A DNA stretch of 5,602 bases from positions 1 to 5,602 of the forward strand of contig JAGDBH010000117.1 of NCBI GenBank assembly GCA_017959135.1. Reading direction: 5' to 3'. Numbering within the stretch: position 1 is the stretch's first letter; every line of letters starts with the position of its first letter. Under the pieces are notes generated by a model that did no database searches, had not been told where the DNA came from, and worked only from the letters and a program-made list of their open reading frames with translations. Below, piece after piece: positions 1 to 5,602 of this stretch. The DNA is from Succinivibrio sp. (GTDB taxonomy: Bacteria; Pseudomonadota; Gammaproteobacteria; Enterobacterales; Succinivibrionaceae). A program made the translations under genes and the position numbers.

Positions 1-2
1 AC

Positions 3-440
3 TCGATGGTACAGGATCTGTCACCTGAAATGATGTCGGGATCATCAGACATCATTCTGCAGCTGAATCCTGTTTTAGATGGCGGTGGAATTGTTCTGCA
101 GGTAAGTGATCACAGCCTGAGAGAAGCTCGTTTTCATCGCTGGGCTGAACCGCTTAATGCTCAGCTTGGTGCACTTGTAAGCAACAACTTGAGCAAAGAG
201 AAATTCTCTCTTAAGGATCACACTCTGGAGGTTTATGTAGCTCGCTTTCAGGGAAGTGAGTCTGGAAATATTTACATAAGCGCATCTTTCTCAGTGTTAA
301 ACAGTCAGGGACTTAAGCTAAAGACAGTAAGCCGTCAGCTTGAAACACAGCAGAGTGAACCTGGCTACGATGCTCTGGTTTCTTCACTGCGCACAGGCTT
401 TGACTGGATCTGTCATGATGCGCTTTTGGAGCTTAAATAA
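3..440 (+). CDS. pqiC: PqiC/YmbA-family ABC-type transport auxiliary lipoprotein, 3' part (5' end outside window)
   Basis: The reading frame is open to the left edge, so the ATG at 6 is probably internal; about 145 codons of a family usually near 187 residues are present. The family diagnostic is the R-W-A-E-P-L-N-x-Q-L stretch (about nt 135-170), matching the W-A-x-P-L-D-x-Q-L segment of E. coli YmbA/PqiC, then a V-S-N-N-L-S helix, the strand pair L-E-V-Y-V-A-R-F-Q-G and I-Y-I-S-A-S-F, and a closing G-Y-D-A-L-V-S helix. The missing N-terminus should carry the lipoprotein signal and lipobox cysteine. In the family, PqiC is an outer-membrane lipoprotein that works with PqiA (inner membrane) and PqiB (MCE-domain tunnel) in lipid transport across the envelope; those genes would be expected just upstream but cannot be seen. 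The gene ends in TAA and is followed 17 nt later by a terminator, so it is the last gene of its operon. Confidence 0.82.
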   Translation, partial: SMVQDLSPEMMSGSSDIILQLNPVLDGGGIVLQVSDHSLREARFHRWAEPLNAQLGALVSNNLSKEKFSLKDHTLEVYVARFQGSESGNIYISASFSVLNSQGLKLKTVSRQLETQQSEPGYDALVSSLRTGFDWICHDALLELK

Positions 441-457
441 AGGGACTGCCAGATTTC

Positions 458-495
458 AGGAAGCTTCCGCAGTATTTTTGTGGAAGCTTCTTTTT
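458..495 (+). terminator. Rho-independent terminator after the pqiC-type gene
   Basis: A perfect 9-bp inverted repeat GAAGCTTCC (460-468) / GGAAGCTTC (482-490) extends outward by a G-U and an A-U pair to 458/492. It can extend inward through G-U, C-G, A-U and G-U pairs to a TATTT loop (473-477). TTTTT follows at 491-495. On the opposite strand no comparable U-run follows the stem, so it mainly serves the + strand gene; the convergent sseB-type gene could use it only weakly. Confidence 0.85.
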
Positions 496-501
496 CATAT
501 T

Positions 502-1329
502 TTAGCCAAAAAGGCCGAACAGTCTGCGCTTTCTCTGGTAGAAAGGCTTTCCTGTTTTAGCGGCACTCTGTCCAAACTCTCCGTCATAAGGAACCATATC
601 AATGTACATGTTGCTTGGCAGATAATCTCTTGCTGCATCTGCTATACCTGTGAAAATCTTCTGTTTTTCACCTTTGAAGTCAACAACCAGAAGATAGCTT
701 TTCTCCTCATCACGGACCATAAGTTTCAGCCAGATGGCATGTATGTCCTTAACTGTCTTTGAGTAATCGGTTATAGCCTTTACCATCTGCTCAGGATATT
801 CCTTAGGATCACCAATCAGAACACTGGTATCCTTTTTAACGGTCTCCTCGGTATGACCGTTTTCCAGCATATCCTTACGCTGTTTCATGAACTGAAGATT
901 ACCGTTGGAAAATACCAGATTATGGCTGTAAGGATTGATGACAACTCCGGCACCAGAATCCTTTACCATAGCAAAATAATCATCAAAGGACATTATCAGA
1001 GTCTTAACATACGCCTCTTTATAGGAATCTCCTTTTCTGAGTTCATTCCAGTCAGTAAATGCAGGGAAATAGACCTTGTCATCATCAGATTTAAACTGAA
1101 TAAAGGAGATTTTGGAGTCCTGCTTGAAATACTTCTGACCATCCTTCTTCTGAGCGATAGCATCATCATCCACCTTAACAATGGAAAGCAGATTTGAATT
1201 CAGGGTAAATTCCCTGGCTATATGGTCCAGAAGGTCGTTTCTTCTGTTCTCATCGGAGGTAGAGTTCAACTCATTGAGGAATTTTACTAATTCAGGATTT
1301 TCTACTGGTTTGTTGACATCGACTTTCAT
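502..1329 (-). CDS. sseB: SseB-family protein (two-domain, 275 aa)
   Basis: The 275-residue protein has the SseB architecture. An N-terminal domain (about 30-150) carries V-Y-F-P-A-F-T-D-W-N-E-L-R (86-98), a S-F-D-D-Y-F-A-M helix (114-121) and V-I-N-P-Y-S-H-N-L (130-138). A C-terminal domain (about 167-265) has the hallmark L-I-G-D-P-K-E-Y-P-E-Q-M (171-182), the L-L-V-V-D-F strand and an ending P-F-Y-Q-R-K that parallels P-F-Y-E-R-R in E. coli SseB (258 aa). It is cytoplasmic, with no signal peptide or membrane segment. E. coli SseB is named for enhanced serine sensitivity and may affect a rhodanese (SseA), but its molecular role is unknown, so no reaction is assigned. The ATG at 1329 has AAGG seven bases upstream. 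The gene stands alone, convergent with the pqiC-type gene and divergent from ddl. No convincing sigma70 promoter was found upstream; the best pair (TTGTGC, 17 nt, TATCGT at 1419-1391) is poor. Confidence 0.82.
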   Translation of the reverse strand: MKVDVNKPVENPELVKFLNELNSTSDENRRNDLLDHIAREFTLNSNLLSIVKVDDDAIAQKKDGQKYFKQDSKISFIQFKSDDDKVYFPAFTDWNELRKGDSYKEAYVKTLIMSFDDYFAMVKDSGAGVVINPYSHNLVFSNGNLQFMKQRKDMLENGHTEETVKKDTSVLIGDPKEYPEQMVKAITDYSKTVKDIHAIWLKLMVRDEEKSYLLVVDFKGEKQKIFTGIADAARDYLPSNMYIDMVPYDGEFGQSAAKTGKPFYQRKRRLFGLFG

Positions 1330-1494
1330 AACCTGGCCTTATTTTTTTTAGATGCTTTCAGTTTTCACTTTTTTATGAGGATACACTACAACGATATGAT
1401 TATGACTTAATTAGCACAAAACACATTATCGCTCGAAAAAATGCTCAATTATTGAAAGACGGTCGTCCAAATCGAGATTATCCGAAAATACATC

Positions 1495-1523
1495 TTGAAA
1501 GGAAAACCTAGAGTGTCTATCAT
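1495..1523 (+). promoter_or_regulatory. Sigma70-type promoter for ddl
   Basis: TTGAAA (1495-1500, 5 of 6 consensus) and TATCAT (1518-1523, 5 of 6) are separated by exactly 17 bases. Transcription would start near 1530, giving a leader of about 29 nt before the ddl ATG. A second, weaker TTGAAA lies at 1452-1457 with GATTAT 18 nt downstream. Confidence 0.65.
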
Positions 1524-1558
1524 GTTTTCAATCATATTTAAGATTATTTAGGATAAAA

Positions 1559-2560
1559 ATGAGTACCAATATTCTTTTACTATGTGGCGGAGACGGATCC
1601 GAACACGACATTTCTCTTCTAAGCGCAAAATTCATTGAAGAACAGTTAAAAAAGACTCCAGAATTTTCAGTTACCAAAGCAGTAATTCACAATCACAAGT
1701 TTATCGTTGACGATAATAAGAATGGTGTTTTTCTTGGAGATAACATCTTCTCTGTAGATGGAAAGGAAATCAAAGTTGACTGTGTTGTTCCTTGTATCCA
1801 TGGTATTCCAGGTGAAACCGGAGATATTCAGTCATTCCTTGAAATCCACAACATTCCTTACATCGGCTGCAAGGCTGAGGCAAGCCGTTACTGCTTCAAC
1901 AAGATCACCACCAAGCTGTATCTTGATGCTTTAGGTATTCCAAATTCTCCTTATGCAATTATTCCTTTAAAGAATGATAAGTATAAGGAAGAGGCTCTGG
2001 CTTTCTTTGACAAGTACCAGGATATTTACGTGAAGGCTGCAAGTCAGGGTTCCTCAGTAGGCTGCTACCATGTAACCAAGCGTGATGATGTCTGGGACTG
2101 CATCGCAGAGGCATTCCAGTTCAGCTCAGAGGTTATTCTTGAGAAGAATATCATTCACCGCGAGCTTGAAGTTGCTGCTTATGAAATCAATGGCGAGCTT
2201 AAGCTGTCACGTCCAGGTGAAATCATTATCCCTGACAACAAGTTCTACACCTTTGATGAGAAATACTCAAAGGATTCAGGTACTATTACCACTGTAACTC
2301 CTGAGAATCTGTCTGAGGATGACATCAGAACCATTCAGGATCTTGCACGTCGTGCCTTCGTCGGTCTGAAGCTGCGTGATCTGTCAAGAATTGACTTCTT
2401 CCTGTCAAAAGAAGACGGCATCCTGATCAATGAAATCAACACCTTCCCAGGTGCAACACCTATTTCAATGTTCCCTAAGATGCTTGAGCACAATGGCGAT
2501 GTAATGTCTGACTTCCTGGCTAAGGCTGTAAGAAAGGCAATTGCAGAACAGAGCAAGTAA
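1559..2560 (+). CDS. ddl: D-alanine--D-alanine ligase
   Basis: This ATP-grasp ligase joins two D-alanines in the cytoplasm to make the dipeptide that ends the peptidoglycan stem. The 333-residue protein has all the family landmarks: the N-terminal G-G-D-G-S-E-H-D-I-S with Glu15, H-G-I-P-G-E-T-G (81-88), the ATP-grasp loop Q-G-S-S-V-G (163-168), E-K...R-E-L-E-V (195-205), the omega-loop E-K-Y with Tyr236, S-R-I-D-F-F (276-281) and I-N-E-I-N-T-F-P-G (290-298) followed by Ser303. By alignment with E. coli DdlB, Arg277, Asp279, Glu292 and Asn294 fit the phosphate and metal ligands. Tyr rather than Phe in the omega loop indicates a D-Ala rather than D-lactate acceptor. The sequence resembles Vibrio/Shewanella stand-alone Ddl, and it is not in a mur/fts cluster here. 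AGGA at 1550-1553, five bases before the ATG, fixes the start. The gene ends in TAA and shares a terminator with convergent rho. Confidence 0.96.
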   Translation: MSTNILLLCGGDGSEHDISLLSAKFIEEQLKKTPEFSVTKAVIHNHKFIVDDNKNGVFLGDNIFSVDGKEIKVDCVVPCIHGIPGETGDIQSFLEIHNIPYIGCKAEASRYCFNKITTKLYLDALGIPNSPYAIIPLKNDKYKEEALAFFDKYQDIYVKAASQGSSVGCYHVTKRDDVWDCIAEAFQFSSEVILEKNIIHRELEVAAYEINGELKLSRPGEIIIPDNKFYTFDEKYSKDSGTITTVTPENLSEDDIRTIQDLARRAFVGLKLRDLSRIDFFLSKEDGILINEINTFPGATPISMFPKMLEHNGDVMSDFLAKAVRKAIAEQSK

Positions 2561-2592
2561 CACTCTGGATATAAGCTAGAGATTAAAACTAA

Positions 2593-2627
2593 AAATCCCG
2601 CTCTACTGTTTGGTATGAGCGGGATTT
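2593..2627. terminator. Shared bidirectional terminator between convergent ddl and rho
   Basis: AAATCCCGCTC (2593-2603) and GAGCGGGATTT (2617-2627) form an 11-bp perfect stem with a 13-nt loop. Read on the - strand the stem runs into TTTTTAGTTTT, a good U-tract 24 nt after the rho stop. On the + strand it is followed only by CTGTCTT, so termination of ddl should be weaker. The rho gene is thus itself closed by a factor-independent terminator. Confidence 0.85.
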
Positions 2628-2650
2628 CTGTCTTAGATGAAGAAAAGAGT

Positions 2651-3910
2651 TTAGCCTCTCTTCATTACATCAAAGAAATCATTGTTGGTCTTGGTCATGG
2701 ACAGCTTATCAATTAAGAACTCCATAGCCTCGATTTCGCCCATAGGATGCAGGAACTTTCTTAGGATCCACATCTTCTGCAGCTCATCAGGAGTAGTAAT
2801 AAGCTCTTCACGTCTTGTACCTGAACGGGTAACATCGATTGCAGGATATACACGTTTCTCGGCAATCTTACGTGACAGATGAAGTTCCATATTACCGGTA
2901 CCCTTGAATTCCTCGTAAATAACTTCATCCATCTTTGAACCGGTATCAATCAGAGCGGTTGCAATGATGGTCAGAGAACCACCTTCCTCAACATTACGGG
3001 CAGCACCGAACAGACGCTTTGGCTTCTGTAGAGCGTTAGCGTCAACACCACCGGTTAAAACCTTGCCTGATGAAGGGATAACGGTGTTGTAGGCACGTGC
3101 AAGACGGGTGATAGAATCCATAAGAATTACAACGTCATTCTTATGCTCAACAAGTCTCTTTGCCTTCTCGATAACCATTTCAGCAATCTGAACGTGACGT
3201 GCTGCAGGCTCATCGAAGGTTGAAGCCACAACTTCACCCTTAACGTTACGCTGCATTTCGGTAACTTCTTCTGGACGCTCGTCAATCAGAAGCACAATCA
3301 GAGTACACTCAGGGAACTTGGTTGAAATAGAGTGGGCAATATTCTGCAGAAGCATGGTCTTACCAGCTTTTGGAGGTGCAACAATCAGACCACGCTGACC
3401 TTTACCAACTGGAGCAACAAGATCAATAACTCTTGCAGTTAAATCTTCCTTTGAACCGTTACCAAGCTCAAGCTGCATTCTGTCCTGAGCAAATAAAGGG
3501 GTCAGGTTCTCAAATAAAATCTTATGACGTGAATTTTCTGGATCGTCATTGTTTACAGAATCTACCTTCAATAATGCGAAGTACTTTTCGCCATCTTTTG
3601 GAGGTCTAATCTTACCGGCAATTGAGTCGCCTGTTCTAAGGTTGAATCTTCTGACCTGACTTGGAGATACGTAGATATCGTCAGGACCTGCTAGGTATGA
3701 AGAATCAGCACTTCTTAAGAAACCAAATCCGTCTGGAAGAATTTCAATTACACCTTCGCCGAAAATGTCTTCACCGTTTTTTGATGAGGCTTTTAGAAGC
3801 TGGAAAATAATTTCTTTCTTACTTAGGCGGGCAACGTTCTCGATTCCATTCTGCTCACACATCTGAACGAGCTGAGCAACAGGAGTGTTTTTTAATTCGG
3901 TTAGATTCAT
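2651..3910 (-). CDS. rho: Transcription termination factor Rho
   Basis: Rho is a homohexameric RNA-dependent ATPase/helicase that binds nascent C-rich RNA and releases RNA polymerase. Starting at 3910 the protein is 419 residues, the E. coli length, and begins [11 protein letters not shown] as in E. coli. Landmarks fall at E. coli positions: RNA-binding G-F-G-F-L-R-S-A (61-68, with Phe62 and Phe64), Y80, P-loop A-P-P-K-A-G-K-T (178-185), catalytic Glu211 in L-I-D-E-R-P-E-E, Walker B V-I-L-M-D (Asp265), Q-loop with Lys283, R-loop near 322-326 and arginine finger Arg366. Lys184, Asp210, Ser266 and Arg269 of the bicyclomycin pocket are intact. An in-frame ATG at 3940 would add ten residues ([10 protein letters not shown]) but has no family support and no ribosome binding site. 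The 3910 start also lacks a clear Shine-Dalgarno; a leader ORF ends across it (ATGA), which suggests translational coupling. Confidence 0.97.
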   Translation of the reverse strand: MNLTELKNTPVAQLVQMCEQNGIENVARLSKKEIIFQLLKASSKNGEDIFGEGVIEILPDGFGFLRSADSSYLAGPDDIYVSPSQVRRFNLRTGDSIAGKIRPPKDGEKYFALLKVDSVNNDDPENSRHKILFENLTPLFAQDRMQLELGNGSKEDLTARVIDLVAPVGKGQRGLIVAPPKAGKTMLLQNIAHSISTKFPECTLIVLLIDERPEEVTEMQRNVKGEVVASTFDEPAARHVQIAEMVIEKAKRLVEHKNDVVILMDSITRLARAYNTVIPSSGKVLTGGVDANALQKPKRLFGAARNVEEGGSLTIIATALIDTGSKMDEVIYEEFKGTGNMELHLSRKIAEKRVYPAIDVTRSGTRREELITTPDELQKMWILRKFLHPMGEIEAMEFLIDKLSMTKTNNDFFDVMKRG

Positions 3911-3990
3911 ATAAGTAAAATTACAATCATTGGTCTGCATGGGGAATGCAGAAAGGATCTCTTAATTATTAAGTTAAAGGATTTTTCCAT
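3907..3990 (-). CDS. Putative rho leader peptide (27 aa), coupled to rho by an ATGA overlap
   Basis: A 27-codon frame runs from ATG at 3990-3988 to TGA at 3909-3907; it begins [13 protein letters not shown] and ends MIVILLI. Its stop overlaps the rho ATG at 3910-3908 in the arrangement ATGA, typical of translationally coupled genes. This would explain why rho has no visible ribosome binding site. The leader ORF's own site is weak (ACGG about seven to ten bases upstream, lying in a hairpin arm). E. coli and Salmonella have a short rhoL leader peptide gene upstream of rho; this ORF sits in the equivalent place, but I see no sequence likeness to the E. coli peptide as I remember it. A frame of this size can arise by chance; the exact overlap is the main argument that it is real. 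Confidence 0.45.
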   Translation of the reverse strand: MEKSFNLIIKRSFLHSPCRPMIVILLI

Positions 3991-4039
3991 GTTAGACCGT
4001 TACAAATAGGTCTAGGTGATTTCGTTGGACTCAACGATA
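3911..4039 (-). promoter_or_regulatory. Structured 5' leader of rho with three hairpins
   Basis: From the predicted transcription start (about 4039) to the rho ATG is about 130 nt. In transcript order it contains three perfect stem-loops. TCGTTG/CAACGA with a 4-nt loop (4037-4022) lies within two or three bases of the 5' end. TAGACC/GGTCTA with a 10-nt loop (4014-3993) lies just before the leader ORF. TCTGCAT/ATGCAGA with a TCCCC loop (3952-3934) buries the in-frame ATG at 3940. Between the hairpins the RNA is poor in G and has scattered pyrimidine-C dinucleotides. In E. coli, rho is autoregulated by Rho-dependent termination in its leader; a similar role here is inference. Confidence 0.5.
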
Positions 4040-4045
4040 GGTCGT

Positions 4046-4084
4046 ATCATAACACAGTTTTTTTCAAAGTTTGCATTTTTTTTT
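4046..4084 (-). promoter_or_regulatory. Extended -10 promoter of rho with upstream A-tracts
   Basis: On the - strand TGTTATGAT (4054-4046) is an extended -10 element: TG, one base, then TATGAT (5 of 6 consensus). No good -35 hexamer stands 16-18 nt upstream, as is usual for this class. An A7 run (4064-4058) and an A9 run (4084-4076) lie upstream with centres about 19 bp apart, near two helical turns, and could act as UP element or curved DNA. Start of transcription is expected near 4039. Confidence 0.6.
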
Positions 4085-4095
4085 GATAAAAATGC
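4073..4095. repeat. AT-rich inverted repeat between rho and dctP
   Basis: GCATTTTT (4073-4080) and AAAAATGC (4088-4095) form a perfect 8-bp inverted repeat around a 7-base spacer. It overlaps the A-tract region upstream of the rho promoter and lies in the divergent intergenic region, so it might be an operator. It could equally be a by-product of the A/T runs. It is not placed to terminate any gene seen here. Confidence 0.35.
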
Positions 4096-4134
4096 CGTTT
4101 GCTTCATCAAACATCATTCAAATTATTTATCAGC

Positions 4135-4167
4135 TTCACAATGCGTAAATAATTCGTGTCCTATACT
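4135..4167 (+). promoter_or_regulatory. Weak candidate promoter for the dctP-family gene
   Basis: TATACT (4162-4167) is a 5-of-6 match to the -10 box and would start transcription near 4174, about 33 nt before the ATG at 4207. The nearest -35-like hexamer, TTCACA (4135-4140), is 21 bases away, which is too far for a standard sigma70 promoter. An activator, or a different promoter, may be used. Confidence 0.25.
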
Positions 4168-4206
4168 TTAGTTGTTTACCATATTAAACATATTCCGGTG
4201 CTGTTT

Positions 4207-5205
4207 ATGAAGATAAAAAAATATATAGCGATTTCTATTCTATCCGCATTTATGTTCTGTCCTGCAGGTGCTGTACAGGCAAAGACAGTTGTTACTATGG
4301 CCCATACCCATGAGGAGAGTCATCCTGACCATAAGGGATTTCTGGCATTTAAAGAATATGTCGAGAAAAAAGCCGGTGACAGATATGAAGTTCAGATTTA
4401 CGCTAATAAAACCTCCGGTTCAAATGAGAATGTAATTGATCTGGTTAAATCAGGCTCCATCCAGTTCATGGCGATATCTACATCTAATCTTGAACCTCAC
4501 AACAAGAAATATGCTGTATTCTCATTACCTTAACTATTCTCATCTGAAGAAATCTATGAAAAGTTTATAAGCAATCCTGCCGTAATCGAGGAACTGGCTG
4601 AAGAGAATGATAAGGACGGATTTACTCCTCTGGCAGCCTTTACAGCAGGAACCAGAAGTTTCTATGCAAAGACTCCGATTAAGAGTGTTAAGGATCTGGA
4701 AGGAAAGAGATTCAGAATTCAGAGTGGCCGCACCAACAAGGAGCTTATGTACTACTTCGGAGCAAACGATATAACTATCAGCTTCGGTGAGGTTTATAAG
4801 GCCTTAAAGAACAACGTTGTGGATGGAGCTGAAAACAACGAGCTGGCCCTTGTAGATCAGAAACATGGAGAATTCTGTAAATACTATACCTACGACCGAC
4901 ATCAGATGTGTCCTGATATGCTGGTAGGCTCATCTCTGTTCCTATACTCTATTCCAGAAGAAGACTTTGATATGTTCAAAAAGGCTGCAATCGAGGCTCA
5001 GAAGGTTGAGTTCAGTTACTGGAAGAAAAGTATAGAGGAAGCCAAGAAGAAGGCAAAGGAAATGGGGGTAACCTTCATTGATGTTGATGTCCGTGAATTC
5101 CAGGAGAAGGTAAAACCTATCTACGAGGAAATGCTTAAAGAGAAGCCACAGATGAAATCTCTGTATGAAAAGGCAAAAGCCTTCGATCAGAAAAACGCAA
5201 AGTGA
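4207..5205 (+). pseudogene. dctP: DctP-family TRAP transporter solute-binding protein, interrupted by an in-frame TAA
   Basis: TRAP binding proteins capture organic acids in the periplasm and pass them to the DctQ/DctM membrane pair. From ATG 4207 the frame reads a Sec signal peptide (lysines 2, 4 and 5, hydrophobic core, A-V-Q-A cleavage site before Lys26), then the family start V-V-T-M-A-H. It meets TAA at 4531-4533 (codon 109) and continues in the same frame, without frameshift, to TGA at 5205: 332 positions, normal family length. The stop falls in the usual L-P-[F/Y]-L-F motif (here L-P-stop-L-F), so one base change from TAT or TAC explains it. After the stop the core is intact: G-T-R (Arg150) and F-R-I-Q (Arg170), 20 residues apart like the substrate-binding Arg127/Arg147 of SiaP, then F-G-E-V-Y-K-A-L and V-V-D-G-A-E-N-N. 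The 108-residue front piece alone could not bind ligand. No dctQ/dctM follows. A GTG at 4156 would precede the signal peptide by 17 residues and is unlikely. Substrate unknown; a sequencing error or readthrough remains possible. Confidence 0.85.
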
Positions 5206-5256
5206 CAATTTCTATCGGATTGAAACACTGACCTTCTTTTAAAAATAAGCTATTCT

Positions 5257-5291
5257 AGAAAGGTAACCTTCTTATGATGGTTACCTTTTTT
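5257..5291 (+). terminator. Rho-independent terminator after the dctP-family gene
   Basis: AAAGGTAACC (5259-5268) pairs with GGTTACCTTT (5279-5288) as a 10-bp stem, extendable by a G-U and an A-U pair, around a 10-nt loop. The T-run 5286-5291 forms the end of the stem and the U-tract. It lies about 50 nt after the dctP stop and separates that gene from the VOC-fold gene. Confidence 0.85.
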
Positions 5292-5362
5292 GTTGACCTT
5301 TTCAATTGGCAGAATAACTGTCATAACTTCAGGAAAGCACTACCCATAACACAGGATTTTCA

Positions 5363-5602
5363 ATGAATTTCAACGCAGTCCATCATATCGCCATTATCGG
5401 CACAGACTATCGTAAATCCAGACATTTCTACGTTGATCTGCTTGGATTTAAGGTAATAAGAGAAAATCATCGTGAAGACAGAAACGACTGGAAGATTGAC
5501 CTTGCCTGCGGAGATATGGAAATTGAACTCTTCATTAAGGAAGATGCGCCCCAGAGATCCAGCGGTCCCGAAAACGCAGGACTTCGTCATCTGGCTTTCA
5601 GA
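5363..5602 (+). CDS. YaeR/GloA2-like VOC-fold metalloprotein, 5' part (3' end outside window)
   Basis: Eighty codons are present and the frame is open at the right edge; the family is about 125-130 residues. The start reads V-H-H-I-A-I-I (6-12), then F-Y-V-D-L-L-G-F (22-29), D-W-K-I-D-L (42-47), M-E-I-E-L-F (52-57) and G-L-R-H-L-A-F (73-79). This is the pattern of E. coli YaeR and its Gram-positive relatives in the vicinal-oxygen-chelate (glyoxalase I/bleomycin resistance) superfamily. His8, Glu55 and His76 are the likely first three metal ligands; the fourth, a C-terminal Glu in L-E-L-Y, lies beyond the window. It is cytoplasmic, with no signal peptide. The family's substrate is not established, and true lactoylglutathione lyase activity should not be assumed. 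AGGA at 5353-5356, six bases before ATG, sets the start. A TTGACC at 5293-5298 has no well-spaced -10 partner. Confidence 0.85.
   Translation, partial: MNFNAVHHIAIIGTDYRKSRHFYVDLLGFKVIRENHREDRNDWKIDLACGDMEIELFIKEDAPQRSSGPENAGLRHLAFR

Noticed and set aside
340..762. 140-codon + strand frame across the end of pqiC and the end of sseB
   Set aside because: It overlaps the pqiC-type gene in another frame, contains the terminator hairpin, and is antisense to a well-supported SseB-family gene.
853..1197. 114-codon + strand frame
   Set aside because: It is entirely antisense to the sseB-type gene, with no recognisable protein.
3961..3973. Palindrome CTTAAT-T-ATTAAG in the rho leader
   Set aside because: Its one-base centre cannot form a stable hairpin as RNA, and AT-rich palindromes of this size are common; not enough to call an operator.
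4121..4145. Possible CRP site suggested by TTCACA upstream of dctP
   Set aside because: Only one half-site is present; no TGTGA stands at the required spacing.
4156..4206. GTG start at 4156 for the dctP-family protein
   Set aside because: It would place 17 residues before a textbook signal peptide starting at ATG 4207, and it overlaps the candidate -10 box.
4942..5208. 88-codon - strand frame rich in Phe and Leu
   Set aside because: It is the antisense shadow of Lys/Glu-rich codons in the 3' half of dctP; no ribosome binding site or family match.
5360..5590. 76-codon - strand frame
   Set aside because: It is antisense to the well-matched YaeR-like VOC gene.
1..5602. Search for CRISPR arrays, tRNA/rRNA, insertion sequences, toxin-antitoxin or defence genes
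   Set aside because: No direct repeat series, tRNA cloverleaf, transposase or defence-type protein could be recognised; the window is ordinary core gene content.

Overview
The window looks like core chromosome from a gammaproteobacterium of low-to-moderate GC. Rho is 419 residues, starts [11 protein letters not shown] and keeps E. coli numbering throughout. The D-Ala-D-Ala ligase is of the Vibrio/Shewanella type, and SseB, PqiC and YaeR-like proteins all have close Escherichia counterparts. Together with a DctP-type binding protein this would fit an Aeromonadales/Succinivibrionaceae-like genome, but that placement is inference from protein recall, not from a search.

Layout from left to right: the 3' end of a PqiC/YmbA-type lipoprotein gene (+), open at the left edge, closes with an intrinsic terminator. 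A convergent sseB-type gene (-) follows. A 229-bp divergent intergenic region holds a good sigma70 promoter for ddl (+). ddl and rho (-) converge on one shared hairpin terminator whose U-tract favours rho. Upstream of rho lies a structured leader of about 130 nt with an extended -10 promoter, three perfect hairpins and a 27-codon leader ORF whose stop overlaps the rho start (ATGA). Divergent from rho is a TRAP solute-binding protein gene (dctP family, +) broken by one in-frame TAA. It stands alone, is followed directly by a terminator, and no dctQ/dctM follows it. The right edge cuts a YaeR/GloA2-like VOC-fold gene (+).

The genes do not form one pathway. They are mostly single-gene units for envelope lipid transport, peptidoglycan precursor synthesis, transcription termination, solute uptake and a small metalloenzyme. 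I see no mobile element, CRISPR array, tRNA or rRNA, and no convincing new multi-gene system. The two parts most worth a second look are the rho leader with its coupled small ORF and the in-frame stop in the orphan dctP gene.
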